In this document: positions 1 through 6,349 of the stretch, piece after piece
Position numbering within the stretch: position 1 is the first letter of the stretch
Layout: each line of letters starts with the position of its first letter
Assembly (NCBI GenBank): GCA_945787585.1
Contig: CALZIG010000221.1
Location: forward strand, 1-6,349
Reading direction: 5' to 3'
From: an uncultured Gammaproteobacteria bacterium
GTDB lineage: Bacteria > Pseudomonadota > Gammaproteobacteria > SZUA-140
Length of the DNA: 6,349 nt
Notes under the pieces: model-generated
Databases searched by the model: none
What the model saw: the letters and a program-made list of their open reading frames with translations, nothing else
What the model was told of the DNA's origin: nothing
Translations under genes and position numbers: made by a program

Positions 1-2001
1 ACCGGTGCGATGTCATTCGGTTCTATTTCGCACGAGGCTCATTCAACACTGGCGATTGCGATGAACCGCATCGGCGGCAAGTCGAACACGGGTGAAGGGG
101 GCGAAGAACGCGAGCGCTTCAAGACGTTGCCCAATGGTGACTCGATGCGCTCCGCGATCAAGCAGGTGGCGTCGGGCCGTTTTGGTGTCACCACCGAATA
201 TCTGGTCAACGCCGATGACATCCAGATCAAGATGGCACAGGGTGCCAAGCCCGGTGAAGGGGGTCAGCTGCCGGGCCACAAAGTGAATGATGTTATCGCG
301 CGCGTGCGTCACTCAACGCCGGGAGTAGGTTTGATCTCTCCGCCACCCCATCACGATATCTATTCGATTGAAGACCTGGCGCAGCTGATCCACGATCTGA
401 AAAACGTAAATCCCGCTGCGCGCATCAGTGTCAAACTGGTCTCTGAAGTGGGCGTCGGCACGGTGGCTACCGGTGTATCCAAGGCGCATGCCGATCACGT
501 TACCATTTCTGGCTTTGATGGTGGCACCGGTGCAAGCCCGCTAACATCGATCAAACATGCCGGTTCGCCGTGGGAGATCGGCCTTGCCGAGACGCATCAA
601 ACACTGGTGATGAACAAATTGCGCGGACGCATTGTGGTGCAGGTCGATGGTGGTCTGCGAACCGGGCGTGATGTCGTCGTCGGGGCGCTATTGGGTGCCG
701 ATGAGTTCGGTTTCGCGACCGCACCGCTGATCGTAGAAGGGTGTTTGATGATGCGCAAGTGTCACCTCAATACCTGCCCGGTCGGGGTTGCCACGCAGGA
801 CCCTGAGCTGCGCAAACGTTTTACCGGTAAGCCAGAACATGTGGTCAACTATTTCTTTATGGTGGCCGAAGAGATTCGCCAGATCATGGCTGAACTTGGC
901 TTCCGCAAGTTTGACGAGATGGTCGGTCATTCCGAGTATCTCAATATGAATCGTGCCATCAATCACTGGAAGGCGAAGGGGCTAGATTTTTCCCGCGTCC
1001 TTTACAAACCAGAAGCCGGACCGGGCGTGGCGACTTTTCATTGCGAACAACAGGATCATGGTCTCGAACATGCGCTTGACCATAAGTTGATCGCTGCGGC
1101 ACAACCCGCACTAACACAAGGCAAGGCGGTGACTATTGAAATGCAGATCAGCAATGTTAACCGTACCTTTGGCGCGATGTTATCGGGGCGCGTCGCTGAG
1201 CGTTACGGTCATGAAGGGTTGCCGGAAGATACCATCTCGATAACGGCGCGTGGTATCGCGGGCCAGAGTTTTGGTGCCTTTGTGGCGCGAGGTATCAGCA
1301 TTGAACTGATTGGTGAAGCGAACGATTATGTGGGTAAAGGGCTGGCCGGTGGTCGACTGGTGATCTATCCGCCCAAGGCGTGTCCTATCATCGCCGAAGA
1401 GAACATCATCGTCGGTAACACCGTACTTTACGGTGCGATAAGTGGTGAAGCATATTTCCGCGGTGTCGCCGGCGAGCGTTTTGCAGTACGTAACTCTGGC
1501 GCCACTGCGGTGGTCGAAGGGCTGGGTGATCATGGCTGTGAATATATGACCGGCGGGATTGTCGTGGTACTGGGTCAGACTGGACGTAACTTTGCGGCAG
1601 GGATGAGCGGCGGCATTGCTTATGTGCTTGATGAAGTGGGTGATTTTAAACAGCGCTGCAATATGGCGATGGTCGAGCTTGAACCTGTGCCAGCAGAAGA
1701 TGATGCACTGGAGCGCCTGGAGCAGCAGGGCGGTGAACTAGAGACTCACGGCAGCGTCGACATTCAAAGTGACATGACACGTCATGATGCGCTACGTCTC
1801 AAACAGCTGATCGAACGTCATATGCACTACACCGATAGTGCGCGCGCACGGAATATTCTCGATAACTGGAGCGAATGGTTACCGAAGTTTGTGAAGGTGA
1901 TGCCGGTCGATTATCGCCGTGCACTGGAGGCGGCGCAGGAGAAGACAGACGCGATACAAAATGGTACTGCTAGCAGTAATAGTGCAGGAGGGCGTCACTA
2001 A
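1..2001 (+). CDS. gltB: Glutamate synthase [NADPH] large subunit, C-terminal part (5' truncated by window edge)
   Basis: Large (alpha) subunit of glutamate synthase (GOGAT), a cytoplasmic enzyme making glutamate from 2-oxoglutarate and glutamine with electrons from GltD. The reading frame is open from base 1 (Thr-Gly-Ala-Met-Ser-Phe-Gly), a conserved stretch at the start of the FMN synthase domain, so the ATG at base 10 is internal. Of a protein usually near 1500 residues, the last 666 are visible; the glutaminase and central domains lie outside. Numbering from the window edge: FMN/2-oxoglutarate barrel about 1-330, with [13 protein letters not shown] near 171-183 and QVDGGLRTG near 214-222; 3Fe-4S cysteines at 248, 254 and 259 (C-x5-C-x4-C); and the GXGXG beta-helix domain about 375-550, including [12 protein letters not shown] and [12 protein letters not shown]. 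The C-terminal tail (about 560-666) is less conserved and ends in a Ser/Asn/Gly-rich stretch. No frameshift is seen. It overlaps gltD by one base, implying translational coupling. The cluster motif reads [15 protein letters not shown], unlike the E. coli/Pseudomonas form. Confidence 0.97.
   Translation, partial: TGAMSFGSISHEAHSTLAIAMNRIGGKSNTGEGGEERERFKTLPNGDSMRSAIKQVASGRFGVTTEYLVNADDIQIKMAQGAKPGEGGQLPGHKVNDVIARVRHSTPGVGLISPPPHHDIYSIEDLAQLIHDLKNVNPAARISVKLVSEVGVGTVATGVSKAHADHVTISGFDGGTGASPLTSIKHAGSPWEIGLAETHQTLVMNKLRGRIVVQVDGGLRTGRDVVVGALLGADEFGFATAPLIVEGCLMMRKCHLNTCPVGVATQDPELRKRFTGKPEHVVNYFFMVAEEIRQIMAELGFRKFDEMVGHSEYLNMNRAINHWKAKGLDFSRVLYKPEAGPGVATFHCEQQDHGLEHALDHKLIAAAQPALTQGKAVTIEMQISNVNRTFGAMLSGRVAERYGHEGLPEDTISITARGIAGQSFGAFVARGISIELIGEANDYVGKGLAGGRLVIYPPKACPIIAEENIIVGNTVLYGAISGEAYFRGVAGERFAVRNSGATAVVEGLGDHGCEYMTGGIVVVLGQTGRNFAAGMSGGIAYVLDEVGDFKQRCNMAMVELEPVPAEDDALERLEQQGGELETHGSVDIQSDMTRHDALRLKQLIERHMHYTDSARARNILDNWSEWLPKFVKVMPVDYRRALEAAQEKTDAIQNGTASSNSAGGRH
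1986..1991 (+). promoter_or_regulatory. Strong Shine-Dalgarno sequence for gltD inside the end of gltB
   Basis: AGGAGG lies 9 bases before the gltD ATG, within the last codons of gltB. Together with the TAATG stop/start overlap (TAA 1999-2001, ATG 2001-2003) it fixes the gltD start and suggests coupled translation of the two subunits, which are needed together in the enzyme. Confidence 0.85.
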
Positions 2002-3443
2002 TGGGTAAGCCAACAGGATTTCTGGAAATTCCACGTGAGGAGCGCACTTACGCACCCGTCGAACAGCGCATCAAGCACTACAGTGAATTTACTATCTCGC
2101 TGAGTGAAGAAGCACTTAATGCACAAGGCGCACGTTGCATGGATTGCGGCATTCCGTTCTGCCATGAAGGGTGTCCGGTTAACAATATTATTCCGGAGTG
2201 GAATGACCTTGTTTACAAAAATAACTGGCGTGAAGCGAGTGATGTACTCCATTCGACCAATAATTTCCCTGAGTTTACCGGGCGCATCTGTCCTGCGCCA
2301 TGTGAGGCGGCCTGTACGCTAAACATTGAAGATATTCCGGTGACGATCAAATCGATCGAGTGTGCGATTGTCGATCGCGCGTGGCAAGAGGGATGGATCA
2401 CGCCGCAGGTAGCGACAAAAAAATCAGGCAAAAAAGTCGCGGTGATTGGCTCCGGTCCGGCAGGCATGGCTGCGGCGCAACAGCTGATACGGGCTGGCCA
2501 TGCCGTTGAACTCTTTGAAAGAGAAGATCGCATCGGTGGTTTGATGCGTTACGGCATTCCCGATTTCAAGATGGAAAAACATTACATTGACCGCCGCATC
2601 GAACAGATGAAAGCGGAAGGGGTGATATTCCATATTAATTCGAATGTTGGCGTTAATGTCGATATTAAACAGCTACAACAGGATTTCGATGCCGTCGTTC
2701 TCACCGGTGGCAGTGAGCATCCGCGTGATCTACCCGTACCTGGTCGTGAGCTGGACGGCGTTCACTTTGCGATGGATTTTATGCGTCAGCAGAAAAAGCG
2801 CGTCGCCGGTGATTCAATCGATGCCGCTGAAGCGATCACCGCCGAAGGCAAACATGTGATTGTGATCGGCGGTGGCGATACCGGCTCTGACTGTATCGGT
2901 ACTTCGATTCGCCAGGGCGCTGCATCTGTCACCCAGCTTGAGATTATGCCGCAGCCTCCTGAAAAAGAAGACAAAGGCGTCACCTGGCCAGACTGGCCGA
3001 ATAAGATGCGGACTTCCAGTTCGCAGGAAGAAGGGGCTGCGCGTGACTGGTCGGTGGCGACGAAGTCGATCGAAGGCAATGCCGGCGTCGTGACCACACT
3101 GAATGGCATTCGCCTCGACTGGGTGCAGGATGAAAAAGGCAGCTGGTTGATGAATGAAATCAAAGGCAGTGAATTTTCACTGAAAGCCGATCTGGTACTG
3201 TTGGCGATGGGTTTTGTTCATCCCGTTAAAGAGGGAATGTTAGCAGCGCTGGGTACCGAGTTAGATGGACGCGGCAATGTACAGGCCGACACCAATAACT
3301 ACCAGACCTCGGTAGAAAAAGTGTTTGCCGCCGGTGATATGCGTCGCGGCCAATCGCTAGTGGTATGGGCAATCCGTGAAGGACGTCAGGCGGCACGCGC
3401 TGTCGATGAGTTTTTGATGGGGCGTTCTGATCTGCCGCGTTAA
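2001..3443 (+). CDS. gltD: Glutamate synthase [NADPH] small subunit
   Basis: Beta subunit of glutamate synthase: it oxidises NADPH at FAD and passes electrons through 4Fe-4S clusters to GltB. The 480 residues are a full-length size for the family. The N-terminal iron-sulfur region has C46, C49, C54 and C58 (C-x2-C-x4-C-x3-C) and a second group C97, C101, C105. The FAD-binding loop is GSGPAG at 150-155, preceded by KKVAVI, with the acidic end of the second strand in ELFERED (170-176). The NADPH-binding loop is GGGDTG at 290-295. The C-terminal FAD contact is [18 protein letters not shown] (441-458). The ATG start is supported by the AGGAGG site and the one-base overlap with gltB. The N-terminus MGKPTGFLE is that of the Bacillus/cyanobacterial-type subunit rather than E. 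coli GltD. Related FAD/NADPH modules occur in dihydropyrimidine dehydrogenase and NfnB, but adjacency to gltB settles the assignment. Confidence 0.97.
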   Translation: MGKPTGFLEIPREERTYAPVEQRIKHYSEFTISLSEEALNAQGARCMDCGIPFCHEGCPVNNIIPEWNDLVYKNNWREASDVLHSTNNFPEFTGRICPAPCEAACTLNIEDIPVTIKSIECAIVDRAWQEGWITPQVATKKSGKKVAVIGSGPAGMAAAQQLIRAGHAVELFEREDRIGGLMRYGIPDFKMEKHYIDRRIEQMKAEGVIFHINSNVGVNVDIKQLQQDFDAVVLTGGSEHPRDLPVPGRELDGVHFAMDFMRQQKKRVAGDSIDAAEAITAEGKHVIVIGGGDTGSDCIGTSIRQGAASVTQLEIMPQPPEKEDKGVTWPDWPNKMRTSSSQEEGAARDWSVATKSIEGNAGVVTTLNGIRLDWVQDEKGSWLMNEIKGSEFSLKADLVLLAMGFVHPVKEGMLAALGTELDGRGNVQADTNNYQTSVEKVFAAGDMRRGQSLVVWAIREGRQAARAVDEFLMGRSDLPR

Positions 3444-3517
3444 TCCATAAGGCCGCGATCAAGACAGAGTGCCCTTTGGGTGTAGAAACAATAACTAAAA
3501 GTTTTTAAGGCTTAGGT
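3444..3517 (+). other. gltD-hemE intergenic spacer with hemE ribosome-binding site
   Basis: This is a 74-base spacer, A/T-rich in its second half. AAGG at 3507-3510 lies 7 bases before the hemE ATG and is the probable Shine-Dalgarno sequence. I see no GC-rich stem followed by a T run, so no intrinsic terminator. TTGGGT at 3476-3481 has no well-placed -10 partner, so a separate hemE promoter cannot be supported from sequence alone. The simplest reading is that transcription continues from gltD into hemE. Confidence 0.55.
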
Positions 3518-4582
3518 ATGACTGAATTAAAAAATGATCGTTTCCTGCGCGCCCTGCTGAAACAGCCAGTGGACGCGACCCCTGTGTGGATGATGCGTCA
3601 GGCAGGTCGTTATCTGCCAGAGTACCGCGCTACGCGCGAAAAGGCCGGTAGCTTTATGGATCTGTGCAAAAACGCAGAGCTTGCCTGTGAAGTCACCCTG
3701 CAACCACTGGAGCGCTATTCACTCGACGCGGCGATTCTATTTTCAGATATCCTGACCATTCCCGACGCAATGGGGCTTGGTCTACGCTTCGCCGCGGGTG
3801 AAGGGCCGGTGTTTGATAAGCCGGTGCGTAGCGAAGCTGACGTCAACAATCTTTTTGTGCCAGACCCAGAGGGCGAGCTGAAATACGTGATGAACGCCGT
3901 GCGCACCATTCGTAAGGCGCTCGATGGCCGTGTGCCGTTGATCGGTTTTTCCGGTAGCCCGTGGACACTGGCGACCTATATGGTTGAAGGCAGCGGCAGC
4001 AAAGACTATGCAAAGGTTAAAGGGATGATGTTTGACCGCCCAGACCTGATGCACAAACTGCTTGATACCACAGCGCAGTCGGTTACTTCATATTTGAATG
4101 CGCAGATCGCTGCTGGCGCGCAGGCGGTACAGATCTTCGATACCTGGGGCGGTACGTTAACGCCACGAGACTATAAAGAGTTCTCACTACGCTACATGCA
4201 ACAAATCGTCGATGGCCTGACCCGTGAAAACGATGGCCGCAAGGTACCGGTGATCCTGTTTACCAAAGGCGGTGGACAGTGGCTTGAAGCGATGGCCGAT
4301 ACTGGCTGTGATGCACTGGGTATCGACTGGACGACCGATATTGGCGAAGCGCGCAAGCGTGTTGGCGACAAGGTTGCACTACAGGGCAACATGGATCCAA
4401 GTATTCTCTATGCACAGCCGGAACGTATCCGTGAAGAAGTCGCGACCATTCTTGAAAGTTATGGCGCGGGTACCGGGCATGTCTTTAATCTTGGGCACGG
4501 TATTCATCAGCATGTAGAGCCAGAGCATGCCGGTGCCTTTATTAACTCAGTGCACGAGTTGAGCGCGAAGTATCACAAATAG
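3518..4582 (+). CDS. hemE: Uroporphyrinogen decarboxylase
   Basis: Cytoplasmic enzyme that removes the four acetate carboxyl groups of uroporphyrinogen III to give coproporphyrinogen III, in the heme branch of tetrapyrrole synthesis; it needs no cofactor. The 354 residues match the usual bacterial length. Signature 1 is [16 protein letters not shown] at 22-37, with substrate-carboxylate-binding arginines R27 and R31. The catalytic aspartate is D77 in LFSDIL (equivalent to human D86). Signature 2 is [16 protein letters not shown] at 143-158, with the active-site tyrosine at 154. FDTWGG is at 207-212, and the conserved active-site histidine H327 lies in FNLGHGI. The barrel has no gaps or stops. 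The ATG is supported by AAGG seven bases upstream and by the family N-terminus ([14 protein letters not shown]). It follows gltD on the same strand after 74 bases, an arrangement also known from Pseudomonas. Glutamate, the product of the upstream enzyme, is the C5-route precursor of heme, so the pairing is biochemically sensible; co-regulation is inference. Confidence 0.98.
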   Translation: MTELKNDRFLRALLKQPVDATPVWMMRQAGRYLPEYRATREKAGSFMDLCKNAELACEVTLQPLERYSLDAAILFSDILTIPDAMGLGLRFAAGEGPVFDKPVRSEADVNNLFVPDPEGELKYVMNAVRTIRKALDGRVPLIGFSGSPWTLATYMVEGSGSKDYAKVKGMMFDRPDLMHKLLDTTAQSVTSYLNAQIAAGAQAVQIFDTWGGTLTPRDYKEFSLRYMQQIVDGLTRENDGRKVPVILFTKGGGQWLEAMADTGCDALGIDWTTDIGEARKRVGDKVALQGNMDPSILYAQPERIREEVATILESYGAGTGHVFNLGHGIHQHVEPEHAGAFINSVHELSAKYHK

Positions 4583-4584
4583 CC

Positions 4585-4602
4585 GTGCTGAAAAATTAGC
4601 AC
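4585..4602 (+). repeat. Small stem-loop just after hemE
   Basis: GTGCTGA (4585-4591) and TTAGCAC (4596-4602) form a 7-bp stem with one G-U pair around an AAAA loop, starting three bases after the hemE stop. No T run follows, so it is not a standard intrinsic terminator. It could protect the hemE mRNA 3' end or attenuate transcription weakly; neither role can be shown from sequence. Confidence 0.5.
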
Positions 4603-4611
4603 TAGCCATAA

Positions 4612-4624
4612 ACAGTAATACTGT
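4612..4624. repeat. Short perfect dyad between hemE and the next gene
   Basis: ACAGTA and TACTGT flank a single central A, giving a 13-base palindrome 16 bases before the downstream ATG. It could be an operator half-site pair or a small RNA hairpin just upstream of the ribosome-binding site. A dyad this short can arise by chance in A/T-rich spacer DNA, and it does not match an operator I recognise. Confidence 0.35.
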
Positions 4625-4631
4625 AAGTGAG
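4625..4631 (+). promoter_or_regulatory. Probable ribosome-binding site that decides the start of the methyltransferase-like gene
   Basis: AAGTGAG ends 9 bases before the ATG at 4641 but directly abuts the in-frame TTG at 4632. The spacing therefore favours ATG 4641 (304 aa) over TTG 4632 (307 aa). It is a weak match to the Shine-Dalgarno consensus. Confidence 0.5.
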
Positions 4632-4640
4632 TTGAGTAGT

Positions 4641-5555
4641 ATGAAAGATGTCGATGATCTGAGTATGTTTGCCCCCTCCGGGCCGCCCCCGATTCCACAG
4701 GAGTTCGAAAAGCTGAAACATATGGAGGCATTTTCTGAGGCGATGTTTAACCGCATCGTCAGTATTCAGGAAAAGGAACATGACGCCTGGGATGCAACAA
4801 AACCCTTTGTTGATCGCATCAAAGACCTCCCGTTGCATGCCCTGATCTTTAGTAACCCGGATCGTGACCCAGCCAAGTTTGCTACGACTATCGCACCGTT
4901 CTATCCACTACGCGGTGAGATGCAGCAGATAGCACATTGCGTGCGTCAGGTGGCAGACAATCCAGTCGTTTGCGACCTGCATGCCGGAAACGGTTTTGTC
5001 GGTAGCCTGCTAGCACGCGAAGGGGTAGAGGTCGTTGGCCTGCGTGACCCAGGTGCCAAGCGAAATCAGATCGCCAATTTTTATGATGCCGATAAATATA
5101 CTCTGAAAGAGAAGACAGTAGATGCTATCGATTTTGAATTCGATGTCGCCTTCTCTGCGTGGATGCCGAGTGGGCAGAACCTGACACCGGAGATCGTTAA
5201 GCACAAGCCGAAGTTGATCATCTTTTTTTATACGGAGCATACGGACGAAGTTAATAACGTCCCGCAGACCGGCACACCAGAGGCATTCAGTGATCTACCG
5301 GAAAATTATGCGTCGATTGCAGAATGGTCAATTACCCGACCTAAAGATTGTTTGCATGAAGTCTGGGAAGAGTTAACACCGAGCATTGAAGAGGTGCGTC
5401 ATATTAAAATCTATGCCGACACCCCATGGCAGGATATCGATCTTGGTGAAGGGCTTGAGCCTGCTGAGCCTTATGACTGGGAAAAAGAACTTGATATGGT
5501 GCTGACGGCACTGAGTGCCAAAGAGCACCTCCGTAGCCAGGGTTTTCCTGTTTAA
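4641..5555 (+). CDS. Uncharacterised protein with a SAM-methyltransferase-like glycine loop
   Basis: I do not recognise a named family; the 304-residue protein looks soluble, with no signal peptide or membrane segment. The first 20 residues are low-complexity and proline-rich (APSGPPPIPQ at 11-20), followed by a charged, probably helical region (21-65). A Rossmann-like core starts near 108: VVCDLHAGNGFVGSLLA (109-125) resembles methyltransferase motif I (D-x-x-x-G-x-G), and strand 2 follows as VEVVGLRDPG (129-138). DVAFSAWMPSG (168-178) sits where the motif IV catalytic strand would be, and KLIIFFYTEHT (191-201) resembles the next strand. The canonical second-strand acidic residue that binds the SAM ribose is not clear (RD at 135-136 is a candidate). 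The C-terminus is acidic. It lies 58 bases after hemE on the same strand, so it may be co-transcribed. Its last codon overlaps the opposing gene. The activity is unproven: it may be a methyltransferase, a degenerate one, or another nucleotide-binding protein. Confidence 0.85.
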   Translation: MKDVDDLSMFAPSGPPPIPQEFEKLKHMEAFSEAMFNRIVSIQEKEHDAWDATKPFVDRIKDLPLHALIFSNPDRDPAKFATTIAPFYPLRGEMQQIAHCVRQVADNPVVCDLHAGNGFVGSLLAREGVEVVGLRDPGAKRNQIANFYDADKYTLKEKTVDAIDFEFDVAFSAWMPSGQNLTPEIVKHKPKLIIFFYTEHTDEVNNVPQTGTPEAFSDLPENYASIAEWSITRPKDCLHEVWEELTPSIEEVRHIKIYADTPWQDIDLGEGLEPAEPYDWEKELDMVLTALSAKEHLRSQGFPV

Positions 5556-6349
5556 TTATATTTATTGAAGAGCGATGGTGTGTTAATGGCGCGTAAATTT
5601 GCGAGCGCATCATTATGCTCTTCCACATCGACTAACGCTTTCTTGAAAAAACCTTTAAGTGATTTTTTCAAATGACGTCCCACCTCTTTTTCAGGTATCG
5701 TTTTTAGTTTACAAAAGATGGCGAGCGCATAGGCCACTTCACGTTCCGAAAGGCTACCAACACGCTCCATCGCGGGCGAATGACAGCTACCACATCCCCC
5801 GCCACGATAGGGGGTGGCGGTGTTTGACAACATCAAACCAAAACCATGTGCCACAGCCATTACCTCAGTGAGGTGAGGTAATAGCTCCTCCTCACAGGGC
5901 GGGGGTTCAGATGCAAGCGCAGCGAGATGAACCATTAATGCATGGGTAAAATTGGCAATCATGACCTCAGGATTACCAACCTGCTTTGGCTCATAAAAGA
6001 GAGTGAGATGTGATTGTGAGGCATCCATCAGATCAGTACTGTTACTACTGCCTTCTGTGACTGCCGATAACACCTGATGGATGGATGCGTTATCTTCAGG
6101 ATTGCCACTAAATTGATGATGATCCATTGATTGTGTTGGCCAGTGATCTAATCCTGAATAGGTCTTGACCCGGTTCATCATCAAATCAGCCATCTCTTCG
6201 ATGCTCGTACCGCTGCCGGGAAAGTGCTTTGGTGTTGGTGTGATGAGCATGGTGTGCTGATAAAAGGCGTCGCTACCAAAATTATTCAGTGACCAGCCAA
6301 AGGCCTCGAATAGCCATTCGATTGAATCTTCATCCAGTAAAGGTTCGCG
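5552..6349 (-). CDS. Uncharacterised protein with a CGSCH motif, C-terminal part (5' truncated by window edge)
   Basis: The frame is open without a stop from the right edge to TAA at 5554-5552, giving 265 visible residues; the ATG at 6250 is internal because the preceding 33 codons read as ordinary protein (for example LFEAFGWSLNNFGSDAF). Numbering from the window edge: FYQHTMLITPTPKHFPG (29-45) and KTYSGLDHWP (62-71) are compact motif-like stretches, reminiscent of a widespread unnamed bacterial family, though I cannot name it. A less ordered Ser/Asp/Asn-rich stretch follows (80-112). Helical segments surround HGFGLMLSNTATPYRGGG (168-185), then CGSCH at 186-190, then an Ala/Leu-rich helix (SEREVAYALAIFCKLK, 201-216) and a basic helix (HLKKSLKGFFKKAL, 226-239). 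The first helices and promoter are outside the window. CGSCH fits the CxxCH heme-c pattern but could equally be a metal-binding or redox CxxC, and no export signal is visible because the N-terminus is missing. It is visibly more A/T-rich than gltB. No function is assigned. Confidence 0.85.
   Translation of the reverse strand, partial: REPLLDEDSIEWLFEAFGWSLNNFGSDAFYQHTMLITPTPKHFPGSGTSIEEMADLMMNRVKTYSGLDHWPTQSMDHHQFSGNPEDNASIHQVLSAVTEGSSNSTDLMDASQSHLTLFYEPKQVGNPEVMIANFTHALMVHLAALASEPPPCEEELLPHLTEVMAVAHGFGLMLSNTATPYRGGGCGSCHSPAMERVGSLSEREVAYALAIFCKLKTIPEKEVGRHLKKSLKGFFKKALVDVEEHNDALANLRAINTPSLFNKYN
5859..5882. repeat. 9-bp perfect inverted repeat inside the CGSCH-protein gene
   Basis: ATTACCTCA (5859-5867) and TGAGGTAAT (5874-5882) are exact reverse complements around the spacer GTGAGG, which itself allows an alternative pairing (ACCTCA-G-TGAGGT, 5862-5874). 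The site lies within the coding sequence for LLPHLTEVMA. It may be chance or codon-driven, or an RNA hairpin within the mRNA. Confidence 0.45.

Noticed and set aside
10..12. ATG at base 10 as the start of the gltB reading frame
   Set aside because: The frame is open to base 1 and the preceding residues (Thr-Gly-Ala) belong to the conserved [10 protein letters not shown] stretch in the middle of GltB. The gene is cut by the window edge.
1180..1533. 117-codon open frame on the minus strand inside gltB
   Set aside because: It lies wholly opposite the conserved GXGXG domain of gltB, encodes a composition without recognisable motifs, and is a shadow of the real gene.
2786..3163. 125-codon open frame on the minus strand inside gltD
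   Set aside because: It lies opposite the NADPH-binding part of gltD and has no recognisable domain; the gltD frame explains the sequence.
3476..3504. Possible sigma70 promoter before hemE starting at TTGGGT
   Set aside because: No reasonable -10 hexamer lies 16-18 bases downstream (AAGTTT at that place), so it cannot be supported.
4596..4621. Possible promoter TTAGCA / TAATAC before the methyltransferase-like gene
   Set aside because: The spacer is only 14 bases and the hexamers are weak; both elements are better explained as parts of the two dyads.
5643..5671. TTGAAAAAA ... TTTTTTCAA inverted repeat (9 bp, 11-base loop) as a terminator for the plus-strand genes
   Set aside because: The stem is nearly all A-T pairs and is explained by Lys and Phe codons in the minus-strand protein (LKKSLKGFFKKAL). 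It lacks the GC-rich stem of an intrinsic terminator.
6022..6083. CATCCATCAG and CTGATGGATG, a 10-bp inverted repeat with a 42-base spacer
   Set aside because: The spacer is long, the sequence is coding, and short GATG/CATC-type repeats arise easily; there is no further copy or partner to support a function.
6248..6250. Minus-strand ATG as the start of the right-hand gene
   Set aside because: The same frame continues without a stop for 33 more codons to the window edge and encodes plausible protein, so this Met is internal.
1..6349. A new defence, mobile or biosynthetic system
   Set aside because: No transposase, integrase, nuclease, toxin-antitoxin pair, CRISPR array or repeated array is visible. 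Three of five genes are core metabolism and the other two are single unnamed genes on opposite strands.

Overview
The window reads as part of a proteobacterial chromosome, most likely gammaproteobacterial. The basis is the gene order gltB-gltD-hemE, which is also found in Pseudomonas and relatives, together with the E. coli-like sequence of HemE. The species cannot be named from the sequence. No RNA gene, CRISPR array, insertion sequence, integrase or attachment site was found; this is mainly core-metabolism DNA followed by two uncharacterised genes.

Layout, left to right. Bases 1-2001 (+) hold the C-terminal 666 residues of GltB, the large subunit of NADPH-dependent glutamate synthase, cut by the left edge. 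Bases 2001-3443 (+) hold a complete gltD, the small subunit, overlapping gltB by one base (TAATG) behind a strong Shine-Dalgarno sequence. Bases 3518-4582 (+) hold a complete hemE, uroporphyrinogen decarboxylase. After a 58-base gap with two small dyads, bases 4641-5555 (+) hold a 304-aa uncharacterised protein with a nucleotide- or SAM-binding-like glycine loop. Bases 5552-6349 (-) hold the C-terminal part of a second uncharacterised protein, which carries a CGSCH motif and runs off the right edge. The last two genes converge and overlap by the four bases TTAA, so each stop codon lies on the complement of the other.

How the genes work together. GltB and GltD form one enzyme: GltD takes electrons from NADPH and passes them through FAD and iron-sulfur clusters to the FMN of GltB, where 2-oxoglutarate and glutamine-derived ammonia become glutamate. 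HemE commits uroporphyrinogen III to heme synthesis. Glutamate is the precursor of 5-aminolevulinate by the C5 route used by most gammaproteobacteria, so glutamate synthesis and heme synthesis adjoin in both pathway and position. The gltB, gltD, hemE and methyltransferase-like genes share a strand, have short gaps and show no clear terminator between them, so they could be one transcript; this is inference. No convincing promoter was seen.

The most interesting parts are the two unnamed proteins at the right end. Nothing in the window amounts to a demonstrable new multi-gene system.
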